Below, piece by piece: positions 17,903 through 26,715 of a DNA stretch of 64,000 bases. This DNA is from Candidatus Scalindua sp. (GTDB lineage: Bacteria > Planctomycetota > Brocadiia > Brocadiales > Scalinduaceae): positions 1 to 64,000 of the forward strand of contig JALDRB010000003.1 of NCBI GenBank assembly GCA_031316155.1, given 5' to 3'. The notes under the pieces were generated by a model. The model did no database searches and was not told the DNA's origin. It worked only from the letters and a program-made list of their open reading frames with translations. A program made the position numbers and the translations under genes. Each line of letters begins with the position of its first letter. The first letter of the stretch is position 1.

Positions 17903-19103
17903 AAAGTTATTTCTCGTTGTGATATCACTTATGATAGTTGGATTATTCTGCTTGGTAGTATATTTTGGCTTAAGTCGTGTGTCTTCCTGGGCAGAGTCAA
18001 CAACAGATACGTTTCCTTATCTGACGGGTGAAGATTCAATGCGATATCTTTTGCCTAGTCTAATGAGGCATCCCGAGAGAGATGTAATACTTCTTGCCGG
18101 ATCTTCTTCAGCAGGAGAAGGCTTGCTATACGAACAATTTAACAGTGCGTTTCCAGCTGAATATACCTATCCAGGTGCAGTGAGCACAGGAACTCTTGAT
18201 GATATTTTAGTTTTGCTAGACTATATTGAAAAGGTTTATGGTGATCTTGCTATGCCAAAGACATTGGTTCTGGGGATATCCCTGCGTTTTATAGCAAACT
18301 ATCCTCGTCGATTCGGCCCTGAAAAGGAAAAATCTCCTTTTAGCCCAGTATTTAATGCAATATGGAAATATAGTACGTATTATGTTCAATCAACATCTAC
18401 CGGATCTAAGCTTAAGAGTAAAAGTTGGATTGATGGAATTAGCTGTAAAATAAAATTTATGCTTAGGAAGCAACTGCCAAGATATCGTGCTGCTGTTGCT
18501 GCGGCGTTAGATACAAGTCTAGAAAGATTCGGTTGGGAAAAAGCATCTGTAGATGAATTACCAGGGATGGAAAATGTTAGGAATATTTTCAATAAGACTG
18601 ACATTCCTAAATGGTATTCTTTTTCTAAAAAATCAGGGTTTGTACCGTTATTACGGGCCTGGCTTTCTATTTATCGTTCACCATATCAGACACAGTATAT
18701 GGAGCCAGTTGACTCAAAAAGGCTTTCTGAAGAGCTGGAAAAGGAAAACCATTTCTGGAGCAAAGTATATCTATGGGATCCGCAAAAGGAGGAAGTCATG
18801 GTTCGATCACAGATTGCAGATTTACTTTTGCTGGTAAAGAAGCATGATATAGCGTTGTATGTTATTAACCTTCCAGAAAATATTATTAGCAGAAGATTGT
18901 ATAGGGGTGATAATTATAGTAATTATTTAGAATTAGTTAAGAACTCCTTGAATGGTATCCCATTCCTTAACCTGTGGGAAATGCTTGGCGATGATGAATT
19001 TTTTGATGAGGAGCATCCTACATTGACTGGTGCGAGGCGTGTAACTGGTAAGGTAATTGATTTCATTAGAGAACATAGAAAACATGGCACTAAAAACATG
19101 TGA
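17883..19103 (+). CDS. Membrane-anchored SGNH-like protein, MBOAT partner
   Basis: 406 residues. One N-terminal membrane helix (residues about 9-30) is followed by an extracytoplasmic domain. VILLAGSSSAGEGLL (residues about 69-83) fits the block I nucleophile region of SGNH/GDSL folds with GSS in place of GDS. FDEEHPTLTGARRVTG near the C-terminus fits the Asp-x-x-His block V. Proteins of this type work with MBOAT acyltransferases to O-acylate polysaccharides. The start is a TTG at 17883 without a strong ribosome-binding site, so initiation may be coupled to the small ORF before it. Confidence 0.7.
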   Translation: MFTRDFKKLFLVVISLMIVGLFCLVVYFGLSRVSSWAESTTDTFPYLTGEDSMRYLLPSLMRHPERDVILLAGSSSAGEGLLYEQFNSAFPAEYTYPGAVSTGTLDDILVLLDYIEKVYGDLAMPKTLVLGISLRFIANYPRRFGPEKEKSPFSPVFNAIWKYSTYYVQSTSTGSKLKSKSWIDGISCKIKFMLRKQLPRYRAAVAAALDTSLERFGWEKASVDELPGMENVRNIFNKTDIPKWYSFSKKSGFVPLLRAWLSIYRSPYQTQYMEPVDSKRLSEELEKENHFWSKVYLWDPQKEEVMVRSQIADLLLLVKKHDIALYVINLPENIISRRLYRGDNYSNYLELVKNSLNGIPFLNLWEMLGDDEFFDEEHPTLTGARRVTGKVIDFIREHRKHGTKNM

Positions 19104-19479
19104 AGTTACTATTCATCTTTTTAAGTCACTTGCCCACTATGTATAAAAGATCCTTGTTAGTTGAAGTTAAGAATATCAATGTCTTATTTGGAATATTATA
19201 TTTAAAAGGTTAAGTTTTAAAAGAATAATTCCCACATGCACACAGGGATACTTCGAATCTCATCTAGAGACTTTGTTTGAATATAATAAGTTGTGTGTGT
19301 CGATGATTTTTGCATTAAACTGAAGAAAGTAATTGGTAATTCCAATGATGCGTCAAAGGTGAAACTTTCAGGTAAAAAGCTTTGAGTATAGCTTTTATAG
19401 ATTTCTGGTAGCTGTTATGTCTATCTCTAAAATTTTTTGAGTCATATAAAAAACTATTGCCATCTAACCATACCTCACA
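19104..19479 (+). other. Non-coding interval, nothing recognised
   Basis: About 375 bases with no convincing ORF, hairpin-U-tract terminator or repeat. It separates the acylation genes from the GH62 gene, whose ribosome-binding site AAGGAGG lies at 19480-19486. Confidence 0.45.
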
Positions 19480-19494
19480 AGGAGGAATTCAATA

Positions 19495-19833
19495 ATGAGT
19501 TGTAGACGTATTGCAAAGTATTGGTTTCAGATTTTTCGTCTGTTTGTGTTGTTTGTTGCAGGCATGTCATTGGTGTTGCATGTGGGAGAGGCATTTGGGA
19601 ATTGTATGGAGAAAAAGAAAAACAGCGAAAACAATCCGCAGAAGATTTTATTTCAGGGAATTTTCAATGGAGAATCAGCAAGCCAATCTTGTGCACGAAT
19701 CCTGATAACTTACCTCCGTCACCTGATAATCCCTGGGTTGCTGTTAAAGATCCCAGCATTGTTCATTATAATGGAAACTGGCATTTATTTTGCACTTTTC
19801 GAAAACAAAAATGTGAAGGAGGGCAGCCACTAG
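19495..19833 (+). CDS. Signal-peptide start of the GH62 gene (frameshifted)
   Basis: A perfect AAGGAGG lies eight bases upstream of this ATG, the best ribosome-binding site in the locus. The first 35 residues are a signal peptide: MSCRRIAKYWFQIF, a hydrophobic core, then a cut near GEAFG. After about residue 45 (MEKKKNSEN) this frame no longer encodes anything GH62-like, while the -1 frame does (QSAEDFISGNFQWRISKP). The frame change lies in or near GAGAAAAAGAAAAAC (19609-19623). So this start and the body ORF at 19521 are parts of one gene. Confidence 0.65.
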   Translation: MSCRRIAKYWFQIFRLFVLFVAGMSLVLHVGEAFGNCMEKKKNSENNPQKILFQGIFNGESASQSCARILITYLRHLIIPGLLLKIPALFIIMETGIYFALFENKNVKEGSH

Positions 19834-20630
19834 GGTGCATAAGAATTGGGTATACTTCATTTGCGAATTGGAAAGATGCACAGACATCTAAATGGCGTCT
19901 GTTAACTCTCAGCCAGAACTATCATGCTGCACCTCAAGTCTTTTTTTTTACTCATCATAAGAAATGGTACCTGATCTATCAGTTGGAAGATAAGTCTCGT
20001 AACATATCTTATGGGCCATGCTACTCTACGACAGATGATATTACCAAGCCAGACTCATGGACTTTGCCAGCTCCGTTATATGCAAGTAAACCGAATCATG
20101 TGCCGGCATGGCTAGACTTTTGGATTATTTCAGACCAGACACGGATGCATCTCTTCTTTACTTCTCTTGATGGACAGATGTGGAGATCAGAAACGAAAGT
20201 GAAGGACTTTCCCGAAGGATTCGGCAGACCCGAGGTTGTTCTTCGGGCTGATATCTTTGAAGCCAGCCACACATACCGTCTCAAGGGACTGGACAAATAT
20301 CTGACAGTTGTAGAAGCTCAGTCCACTAGGTGGCAGGGCTGGAGGCGGTACTACAAAGCTTACTTCTCAGATAGACTCGATGGGCAGTGGAAACCGTTAG
20401 CGGCAACGAAAGACAAACCATTTGCTTCGTTAAATAACTCAAGCCACACTGATATCCATTGGACAGACTCGATCAGTCATGGCGAATTGATCCGTGACGG
20501 ATACGATCAGAACCTTGAGGTAGATCCTGCAAATTTACAATTTCTGTTCCAGGGGCTCAGTGGGAAAAAGCAAAAAAACCAGGAGTACAGAAATATATCC
20601 TGGCAGCTTGGAATGCTGACATTGTATTAA
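19521..20630 (+). CDS. GH62 family alpha-L-arabinofuranosidase-like protein
   Basis: From about residue 48 the sequence follows the GH62 five-bladed beta-propeller pattern. AVKDPSIVHYNGNWHLFCTF holds the catalytic-base Asp region, then AAPQVFFFTHHKKWYLIYQ and WLDFWIISDQ. FEASHTYRLKGLDKYLTVVEA follows, then DSISHGELIRDGYDQNLEVD and a final LQFLFQGL. GH62 enzymes remove arabinofuranosyl side chains and are best known from fungi and actinomycetes, so finding one here is unusual. The residues before about 45 in this frame are probably not translated, because the real start with a signal peptide is at 19495 in the +1 frame. A secreted or periplasmic location is inferred from that. Confidence 0.82.
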   Translation: MVSDFSSVCVVCCRHVIGVACGRGIWELYGEKEKQRKQSAEDFISGNFQWRISKPILCTNPDNLPPSPDNPWVAVKDPSIVHYNGNWHLFCTFRKQKCEGGQPLGCIRIGYTSFANWKDAQTSKWRLLTLSQNYHAAPQVFFFTHHKKWYLIYQLEDKSRNISYGPCYSTTDDITKPDSWTLPAPLYASKPNHVPAWLDFWIISDQTRMHLFFTSLDGQMWRSETKVKDFPEGFGRPEVVLRADIFEASHTYRLKGLDKYLTVVEAQSTRWQGWRRYYKAYFSDRLDGQWKPLAATKDKPFASLNNSSHTDIHWTDSISHGELIRDGYDQNLEVDPANLQFLFQGLSGKKQKNQEYRNISWQLGMLTLY

Positions 20631-20882
20631 TAATAAAATGGTTGATTTCTGAGAAACCAGAGTGTATTCGAACGTGATAGCAGGAAAGTCAGCAAACTGA
20701 TCGCTCCATAGTTTACTTTTTCATATATAGTGTCCATTGAGGACAAATAACCATAATCGAAAACTATTATTTTGGGGCGGCGCATCCATTGGCTTGTTAT
20801 AGGTTTTGTGCATACTCTCGTGTTCAGTTTTATGTTAATGAATCCACTTAAGGTTAGAGTATTGAAAAAAATGTAATCACAA

Positions 20883-22103
20883 ATGAAAACATTTAAATAT
20901 TTTCAGAAAAACAGATCATTACATTACATTGCCTTGTTAATTCTGGTAACTGTCGTACTCTTGACCAAAGGAATTACTCAAGGAGACTTCTGGTTTTCGG
21001 ATGACGCCCGGCATGCAATGGATGGAGTATTTGTCCTTGATTTCCTTAAAGATCTTCCTGTTTTTAATAGCTATGACTATATATGTCAATATTATACGAA
21101 GTATCCTGCTTTGGGTATTGGCGTATATCCTCCATTTTTTTCCCTGGTTGAGGCTATCTTCTATGGATTATTTGGAATTTCTGCTTTCTCAGCAAAACTT
21201 ACTGTTTTGTTCTTTTCCTTAATAGCAGTGCTCTATTGGTTTCGGTTGATTAGATTGATATTTGATGAAAAGGTTGCTTTTTACTCAGCACTCTTATTCA
21301 CTACAACTCCTTTAATAGTAGAATGGTCCAGAGCTGTAATGTTGGAGACACCAACATTAGCATTAGTGATTATGTCGGTGTATTTCTTCTATAACTTTAT
21401 TGAACTTAGAAAGCCAAGACATGGATACTATCTAATTTTTGCAACTGTAGCAGCTATTTATACAAAACAAACGGCTATCTTTCTCATACCGATATTCTTC
21501 TTCTATATGATACTTTCTAAAAAGTATAAAATGTTTTTAAGTCTGAATGTAATTATGATCAGCTTCGCTATTTTTATCCTTGTTCTCCCCCTTGCACTAG
21601 TTACTTTTAAATACGGGTCTACGAATATATCACAGACGGTTTTTGAAAACCCACAAAATGAACCTCTATTAGAAATTCTATTGAGCCACTGGTCCTTTTA
21701 TCTCATAAATCTATTTATAGAGAATAAACCTGTCTTAATTCTAAGTATTATTACAATATTCTTGCTTTTTGTTAAAAATAAAAGAAATATCCAGAAAATT
21801 ACCATCTTCTTTGCCTGGGTTTTAGGTTTTTATGTAACTTTTTCTTACATTTCTTCGAAAGATGTAAGATATTCCTGTTTTTGTATACTTCCTTTCACAC
21901 TTTTTGCTGCTTTACTTATCAATGAAATACCGTTGAAAATTAGAAAGACTTCTATTGCTTCTATTTTATTGGTATGTTTGTGTCTCTATCAATTCGTTAT
22001 ATCGTATAATTTATATAACCAATCCATTTCCGGTTATGAGAAGGCGGCACAATATATAATGGAAAATGAAGCAGATACGGTATTTTTCAAGGTACTGGAG
22101 TAG
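20883..22103 (+). CDS. GT39-like membrane glycosyltransferase, N-terminal part (frameshifted)
   Basis: 406 residues with about ten membrane helices. The first loop reads GDFWFSDDARHAMDGVFVLDFLKDLP (DDARH, the acidic motif of PMT_2 proteins), then YPALGIGVYPPFFSLVEAIFYG and YTKQTAIFLIPIFFFY. It stops after NEADTVFFKVLE. The -1 frame from 22082 continues without a stop as IFQGTGVGTGSFIFNIRKLD into the ORF ending at 22618. A one-base loss in the TTTTT run at 22083-22087 would explain the break. Whole length would be about 578 residues, normal for the family. Confidence 0.72.
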   Translation: MKTFKYFQKNRSLHYIALLILVTVVLLTKGITQGDFWFSDDARHAMDGVFVLDFLKDLPVFNSYDYICQYYTKYPALGIGVYPPFFSLVEAIFYGLFGISAFSAKLTVLFFSLIAVLYWFRLIRLIFDEKVAFYSALLFTTTPLIVEWSRAVMLETPTLALVIMSVYFFYNFIELRKPRHGYYLIFATVAAIYTKQTAIFLIPIFFFYMILSKKYKMFLSLNVIMISFAIFILVLPLALVTFKYGSTNISQTVFENPQNEPLLEILLSHWSFYLINLFIENKPVLILSIITIFLLFVKNKRNIQKITIFFAWVLGFYVTFSYISSKDVRYSCFCILPFTLFAALLINEIPLKIRKTSIASILLVCLCLYQFVISYNLYNQSISGYEKAAQYIMENEADTVFFKVLE

Positions 22104-22618
22104 GTACTGGAAGTTTTATTTTTAATATAAGAAAGTTAGACGTTGATAGAAAGATGGTTGTTTTTCGTGGAGACAAGATTCTGGCATCTTCCGCGTTATA
22201 CGAAAACCGTTCACTTGTAGAACATGTGAAAGACAGAGATGAGGTGAATACCTTGCTCAATGCGTATGGTTCTCAATATTATGTGATAGAGGAGTTTGCA
22301 GATTATAACATAAGTGCGTACAAAATGCTCAGAGATGTATTGGAATCAGGTAACTACACCCTGGTTAAAAAGATAAACAAAAAAACAAGCAAGAAGGAAT
22401 TGAAAGGAGCTATTTTAATTTATAAGCATGGTAGGGAGAACACAAGGACGTACTTATACCTGCAGAATCCTTTACCAAAATCAGAATCGGATTCAGAAAA
22501 ATTAAAGCGTGACTTTATACACATGAGATTGCCGATTGCGGGTACTGAGATAACGGTTTCATTGAAAAATCTACACAACTTTTATACTCCTACGCCACAG
22601 GATATTAATGAACCTTAG
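22082..22618 (+). CDS. GT39-like glycosyltransferase, C-terminal soluble domain (frameshifted)
   Basis: C-terminal continuation of the preceding GT39-like protein in the -1 frame; the first ATG in this frame is at 22154. It encodes the extracytoplasmic tail found in this family (KMVVFRGDKILASSALYENR, then YVIEEFADYNISAYKMLRDV, then ILIYKHG). No membrane helix is present. On its own it would have no recognisable function. Confidence 0.6.
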   Translation: MFQGTGVGTGSFIFNIRKLDVDRKMVVFRGDKILASSALYENRSLVEHVKDRDEVNTLLNAYGSQYYVIEEFADYNISAYKMLRDVLESGNYTLVKKINKKTSKKELKGAILIYKHGRENTRTYLYLQNPLPKSESDSEKLKRDFIHMRLPIAGTEITVSLKNLHNFYTPTPQDINEP

Positions 22619-22775
22619 CAGTTTTCCAGGAAATTTATAAGTACAGATTTGTGCAAAAGATCAGGAGTGAACACTGTGCATGATTTTGAGATACCAATGC
22701 AGTAAATCATTTGTGAACAAACTCAAAATACAGAAATTAAAATATATGAAACTAAATTTACAAGGAACATAATAA

Positions 22776-23333
22776 ATGCCATCACCAATTGCACATTCAC
22801 TGATGGGATATATAATCTATCGAGTTACAACAAGCCCTTTTAAAGGACAGAACAGGTACATTATTCTGCTTTACCTGTTTATAGCTAATATACCTGATCT
22901 AGACTTTGTGCCGGGCCTTTTTGTGGGGAGTCTTGGTAGATATCATCATGGAATGAGCCATAGCATTGTATTTTCTCTTATATTTGCATTTGGTTGTTAT
23001 ATCATTTCAGGCATACTTAGGCCAGAAAACATAAAGAGATGTGTTGCAACAGGATTCTGCCTATACTTTTCTCATATTGTTTTAGACTATTTAACTAAAT
23101 CCCCAAGTAATCCTTATGGTGATCCTGTCGGTGTGCAATTTTTCTGGCCATTCAGTAATGAGTATTATATTGCGCCATTCGCATTTTTTCAAATTATACA
23201 CTTCGGTGATAGTATTGGAGATTTTTTATTAAGTATTTTCTCTCTGCATAACCTTATGGCTATGAGTATTGAATTTATCATTTTATCCTCCATAATCATA
23301 ACCATGGAACTTTGGAAGTGCAGGAGAGTGTAA
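22776..23333 (+). CDS. Membrane-bound metal-dependent hydrolase, DUF457/YdjM family
   Basis: 185 residues. MPSPIAHSLMGYIIY, IPDLDFVPG, YHHGMSHSIVFSL and SHIVLDYLTKSP carry the His and Asp residues conserved in DUF457 (LexA-binding inner-membrane hydrolase-like) proteins, set in four or five membrane helices. The family is related to membrane phospholipase C/hydrolases but its reaction is mostly unproved. No clear ribosome-binding site. Its place between a glycosyltransferase and an SxtJ-like gene suggests a role in the same surface-glycan locus. Confidence 0.8.
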   Translation: MPSPIAHSLMGYIIYRVTTSPFKGQNRYIILLYLFIANIPDLDFVPGLFVGSLGRYHHGMSHSIVFSLIFAFGCYIISGILRPENIKRCVATGFCLYFSHIVLDYLTKSPSNPYGDPVGVQFFWPFSNEYYIAPFAFFQIIHFGDSIGDFLLSIFSLHNLMAMSIEFIILSSIIITMELWKCRRV

Positions 23334-23434
23334 AGGTTATTTTTTAGCAGACAAGTTGGTAAATAAGTACGTTGGTGTTTAAGGTACTTGAATGCTTAAT
23401 TGCTTTTGTGTTCGCTACAGTTGATTAATCATAA

Positions 23435-23866
23435 GTGAATGTTTCCGGAACAATCAATTTAAATAAAAAAGATTTGGACAAAAAGAAAGAAAAACGCGAC
23501 ATAAAGATAGTCTTTCTAATCCTTTGCTCTATCTTTGGGGTGCTTGCCTGGAGGTACTATCCATCCATCTTGAGCTATGCATTTATGGGTGTGGTGACAG
23601 TTGTACTACCTCTTGTCGCCTTTGCTCCTACTTTACTTCGTCCTGTTTTTAAGCTATGGATGAAGCTGGCACATGCCGTTGGGTGGTTTAATACTCAGGT
23701 ACTTTTGACAGTAGTGTTTATTTTGATCTTTATTCCGACTGGCCTTATAATGAAACTATTACGAAAGGACCCGATGAAGAGGAAGATGTACGCAGAAGAT
23801 ACGTATTGGGAGCCCTATGAGGTAGAAGTATTGAAGTATAGAAATTGTTATGAAAGACAGTTTTAA
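23435..23866 (+). CDS. SxtJ-family membrane protein
   Basis: 143 residues with three membrane helices. The segment RPVFKLWMKLAHAVGWFNTQVLL followed by FIPTGLIMKLLRKDPMKRK is the signature of SxtJ-like proteins, which usually sit beside NodU/CmcH carbamoyltransferases. Such a gene, decayed, lies 450 bases downstream. It uses a GTG start at 23435. Exact function in the family is unknown; an accessory role in surface-glycan carbamoylation is inferred from context. Confidence 0.75.
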   Translation: MNVSGTINLNKKDLDKKKEKRDIKIVFLILCSIFGVLAWRYYPSILSYAFMGVVTVVLPLVAFAPTLLRPVFKLWMKLAHAVGWFNTQVLLTVVFILIFIPTGLIMKLLRKDPMKRKMYAEDTYWEPYEVEVLKYRNCYERQF

Positions 23867-23925
23867 GACATCCTTAAGATCGGGATGTCTGATTACATGC
23901 ATTATTCAGGCAGATTACACAGATT

Positions 23926-24330
23926 TTGGAAGATAGAGACCCTCTTACTGAACGAGTAATGACTAGTTGCTATAGAGTATATAATGTATCAGGACCAGGA
24001 TTTAATAAAAAGATATATCACAATGCTCTGACGCTGGATTTTGATCAAGAAGGATTAAAGTATGAAACAGAAAAACGTTTTGAAGTTTATTACCAAAACA
24101 ACAAAGTGGGTAAACTTATTATAGATTTAGTTGTTGAAAACAAAGTTATAGTTGAAGTCAAGGCAATAACAGGAAATATTCCTGATATTTTCAAATATCA
24201 AGTGATTTCTTATCTAAGAGTATCTAGTTTGATGCATAGATTTCGATATTTCCTTATTTTTTGCGCGGAAGGCGCAAGTGCAAAAGTCCGTGAAAACTGC
24301 CATGGACGGCGGTTTTGGGAATTTTGGTAA
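23926..24330 (+). pseudogene. GxxExxY protein (PD-(D/E)XK-like), 3' end replaced by a repeat
   Basis: MEDRDPLTERVMTSCYRVYNVSGPGFNKKIYHNALTLDF matches the start of GxxExxY proteins, although the GxxExxY motif itself reads GPGFNKKIY here (the Glu is lost). LIIDLVVENKVIVEVKAIT contains the D...E-V-K nuclease-like core. From about residue 108 the frame runs into dispersed repeat copy A2 (RYFLIFCAEGASAKV...), replacing the normal ending. It starts with TTG. Function of the family is unproved; this copy is probably damaged. Confidence 0.7.
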
Positions 24331-24345
24331 AGTTAGCCAGAATGG
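24241..24345 (+). repeat. ATGGA-loop nested hairpin repeat, copy A2
   Basis: Shares TTTCCTTATTTTTTGCGC, CAAAAGTCCGTG, the hairpin AAAACTGCC-ATGGAC-GGCGGTTTT, GGAATTTTGG and AAAGTTAGCCAGAATGGC with the other copies. It lies exactly between the truncated 3' end of the GxxExxY gene and the truncated 5' end of the carbamoyltransferase, so it marks a deletion or insertion junction. Confidence 0.7.
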
Positions 24346-25424
24346 CAGCAGAATTCTGGCTGGAAGAGGCGGGTATAGCCATATCAGAGGTAGACCATGT
24401 GGTATTCTATGATAAGCCTTTGATTAAGTTTGATCGCCTCCTGGAGACATATCTGAGTTTTGTACCCAGTGGATGGGTAAGCCTCAGAAAGGCAATCCCC
24501 CTCTGGGTAAGCAAAAAACTTCATCTTCCAAGGATCATAAAGAAAGAGCTTGGCTGGAAGGGAAAAGCGCTTTTTACGGAACACCATGAATCTCATGCTG
24601 CCAGCGCCTTTTTCCCTTCACTGTTTGAAGAGGCAGCGGTTATCTGTTTTAATGGTGTCGGGGAGTGGGCCACAACCACGTGGGGTGTTGGTAAGGGGAA
24701 CAGGGTAGAGATAAAAGAGCAGATTTCTTTTCCACACTCTGTGGGGCTTCTCTATTCAGCATTTACCTATTATACGGGTTTTAAGGTAAACTCCGGTGAA
24801 TATAAGGTTATGGGACTGGCACCGTACGGAGAGCCAAGGTATGCCGACATGATAATGGAAGAGATAATTGATGTGAAGAAAGACGGCAGCTTCAGGATGA
24901 ATATGGACTGTTTTAATTACTGTCAAGGCCTGACTATGACTAATCACAGGTTTGATAAGCTCTTTGGTGGACCGCCGAGGAAGCAGGAAAAAAAGCTTAC
25001 CCAGCGAGAGATGGACATAGCCGCGTCTATACAGAAGGTAACAGAGACAATTATGTTGAAGATAGGGCAGAAGAATCTGTGTATGGCAGGTGGAGTGGCC
25101 CTTAACTGTGTGGGCAATGGAATACTTCTAAGGGAAGGGTCTTTTGATGATATCTGGGTTCAGCCATCTGCAGGAGACGCTGGAGCGGCGTTAGGGGCAG
25201 CATTAGCCGTCTGGCATCACTATCTTGATATGCCTCGAGAGGCAAATGGAAAGGAGGATAAGCAATCAGGGAGTTATCTGGGTCCGCACTTTACCAATGA
25301 TAAAATAAAGGAGATGGACACCCTGGTTTTAGAAGATTATGTCCTTTTGAAAAATGATCAACCTGAGCGGAAGGAAAAAAGGATTGGAGAGATGAATTCG
25401 AATTGGATTGAAGAAAATCAGTGA
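24315..25424 (+). pseudogene. Carbamoyltransferase fragment (NodU/CmcH/TobZ family)
   Basis: Homology begins near AAEFWLEEAGIAISEVDHVV (about base 24340), which corresponds to residue 40 or so of the roughly 600-residue family. LFTEHHESHAASAF (the His motif of the YgjD-like ATP/carbamoyladenylate domain), YTGFKVNSGEYKVMGLAPYG, GVALNCVGNG and QPSAGDAGAALGAAL are all kept. The first ~40 residues, including the initiator strand, are replaced by repeat A2, and the whole C-terminal carbamoyl-transfer domain (about 230 residues) is missing. It is very likely a non-functional remnant. It was probably the partner of the SxtJ-like gene. Confidence 0.85.
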
Positions 25425-25766
25425 TAGGAACTATTTTATATTTTTCTCCGTTAGAATTCTTCATATGGATGAGAAAATAATTGGTTTGATAGTAAACTTG
25501 AAAACGGATATGAAAATATTGTACAAAGGGTTTCTTTCCGATTGATTATTTTAAAGTGGGTAAAGCAAATAGTGGTTGGATTTTGTAAAAGTTTTCAGAT
25601 TACATTTAACGACAGTTCCATAAATTGTTATTTTGCCCAAATTCAATAGATATCCGCACGAGAAGAGGCTGCATTAATGGAGATCTGCCGTGAGAAGCCG
25701 ATAGATAAAAACCGCGTAGTACCAGAAATTGAACAGAGGTAGTTTTCATGGCACTTGAACAGCCTG

Positions 25767-25817
25767 CACGAAGTTAACTACATCTCTCTAATCAACTTCG
25801 TGAGAAAGGTTTTTTTA
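25767..25817 (+). terminator. Rho-independent terminator-like hairpin
   Basis: A 9-bp perfect stem, CACGAAGTT with AACTTCGTG, and a 17-base loop, followed within ten bases by a run of seven T. It would end plus-strand transcription coming from the glycan locus. The 340 bases before it (from 25425) hold no gene I can support. Confidence 0.5.
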
Positions 25818-25843
25818 TTGACTCATTCCCTGAGTGAGGCAAT

Positions 25844-25879
25844 AAAAACTACTCCCGCTCTTTAGGCGGTAGTAGTTTT
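25844..25879. terminator. Bidirectional terminator hairpin between convergent transcription units
   Basis: Stem AAAACTACT-CCCGC paired with GCGG-TAGTAGTTTT around a short TCTTTA loop. The A-run on one side and T-run on the other let it act on both strands. It lies between the plus-strand glycan locus and the minus-strand FmdE gene ending at 25960. Confidence 0.6.
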
Positions 25880-25959
25880 CGTACAATATAAATTGATATT
25901 TAGCAGTTACAACAAACAGCTGAATTGTTTCCCAGCATAAGTAAAGAGATTCTTTAGCT

Positions 25960-26694
25960 TTAAGCTCCTTCTTTAACCACAAACATGCCCTCAACGTTGC
26001 CCATCAACACCATTTTTATTCTCTCATGCCACAAGTTTCCGAATTCATCAATTTCTTCCTTGGAACCTGTACCGCTAACCGCGAGCGGCATCAACTCTCC
26101 CATCTTCGGGTTTGCAGGAAGCATACTGTTTGAGTAAGTAACTTCCACGGATTTACCATTGTCAGTGCGAGTGAAGATTGCCGAACAGACAGCCCCTGCA
26201 GGAGGCTGACTCTCCCCATTAAAGGTTAAGAGATTGAATCTGTTGAATTTTCCACCTCCTAATCCATGGAACCCATTTTCTGCGGCAGCACCCGTAATGA
26301 AAGTAACAACTTGAGATATCGGGCCATTAACCTTGTACTCGATTTCGCCCCGAAAGGTCACCTTTATCTCTCCTCTTACGGGGGTATCATTACCATACAG
26401 TTTCTTTAGTGCAATCTGTGTCATCCGGTAGGCGCCGGAGACTGCAGGGCAGGAATGGCCGGCGATTTTCACCGCATCCCCATATTTGTAGACAAATGGT
26501 TCATCCTTATCCATAGCACCTAAAGCAACGGCAAGTGGGTCTTTTAATTTTATCGGTTCTACTTCATCAAAAAAGGCTTTGTTAAATTTTGTTTGTCCTT
26601 CTGACATTACACTACCTCCGTTCGTGAAAATAAAAAGAAAAAAAGAACTTATTAAAAAGATGCTTACACAGTAACCGTGCTTTTTTTGTACCAT
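25960..26694 (-). CDS. FmdE-domain protein (formylmethanofuran dehydrogenase subunit E-like), possibly exported
   Basis: VKIAGHSCPAVSGAYRMTQIAL (about residues 76-97) carries the GH-x-C motif that defines the FmdE/FwdE domain. The domain binds metal and also occurs outside methanogenesis in many anaerobes. Two starts are possible. The first ATG (26694) gives an N-terminal signal-like helix (SIFLISSFFLFIFTNGG). The internal ATG at 26607 has GGAGGT seven bases upstream and would give a cytoplasmic 215-residue protein. No other formylmethanofuran dehydrogenase subunits are nearby, so a stand-alone role is likely. Function unknown. Confidence 0.7.
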   Translation of the reverse strand: MVQKKHGYCVSIFLISSFFLFIFTNGGSVMSEGQTKFNKAFFDEVEPIKLKDPLAVALGAMDKDEPFVYKYGDAVKIAGHSCPAVSGAYRMTQIALKKLYGNDTPVRGEIKVTFRGEIEYKVNGPISQVVTFITGAAAENGFHGLGGGKFNRFNLLTFNGESQPPAGAVCSAIFTRTDNGKSVEVTYSNSMLPANPKMGELMPLAVSGTGSKEEIDEFGNLWHERIKMVLMGNVEGMFVVKEGA

Positions 26695-26715
26695 GTATCG
26701 TTTATCCTCCGTAAG

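Noticed and set aside
22083-22087. Programmed frameshift in the GT39-like gene
   Set aside because: The TTTTTC run does not form a good X XXY YYZ heptamer in frame, so a one-base loss is simpler.
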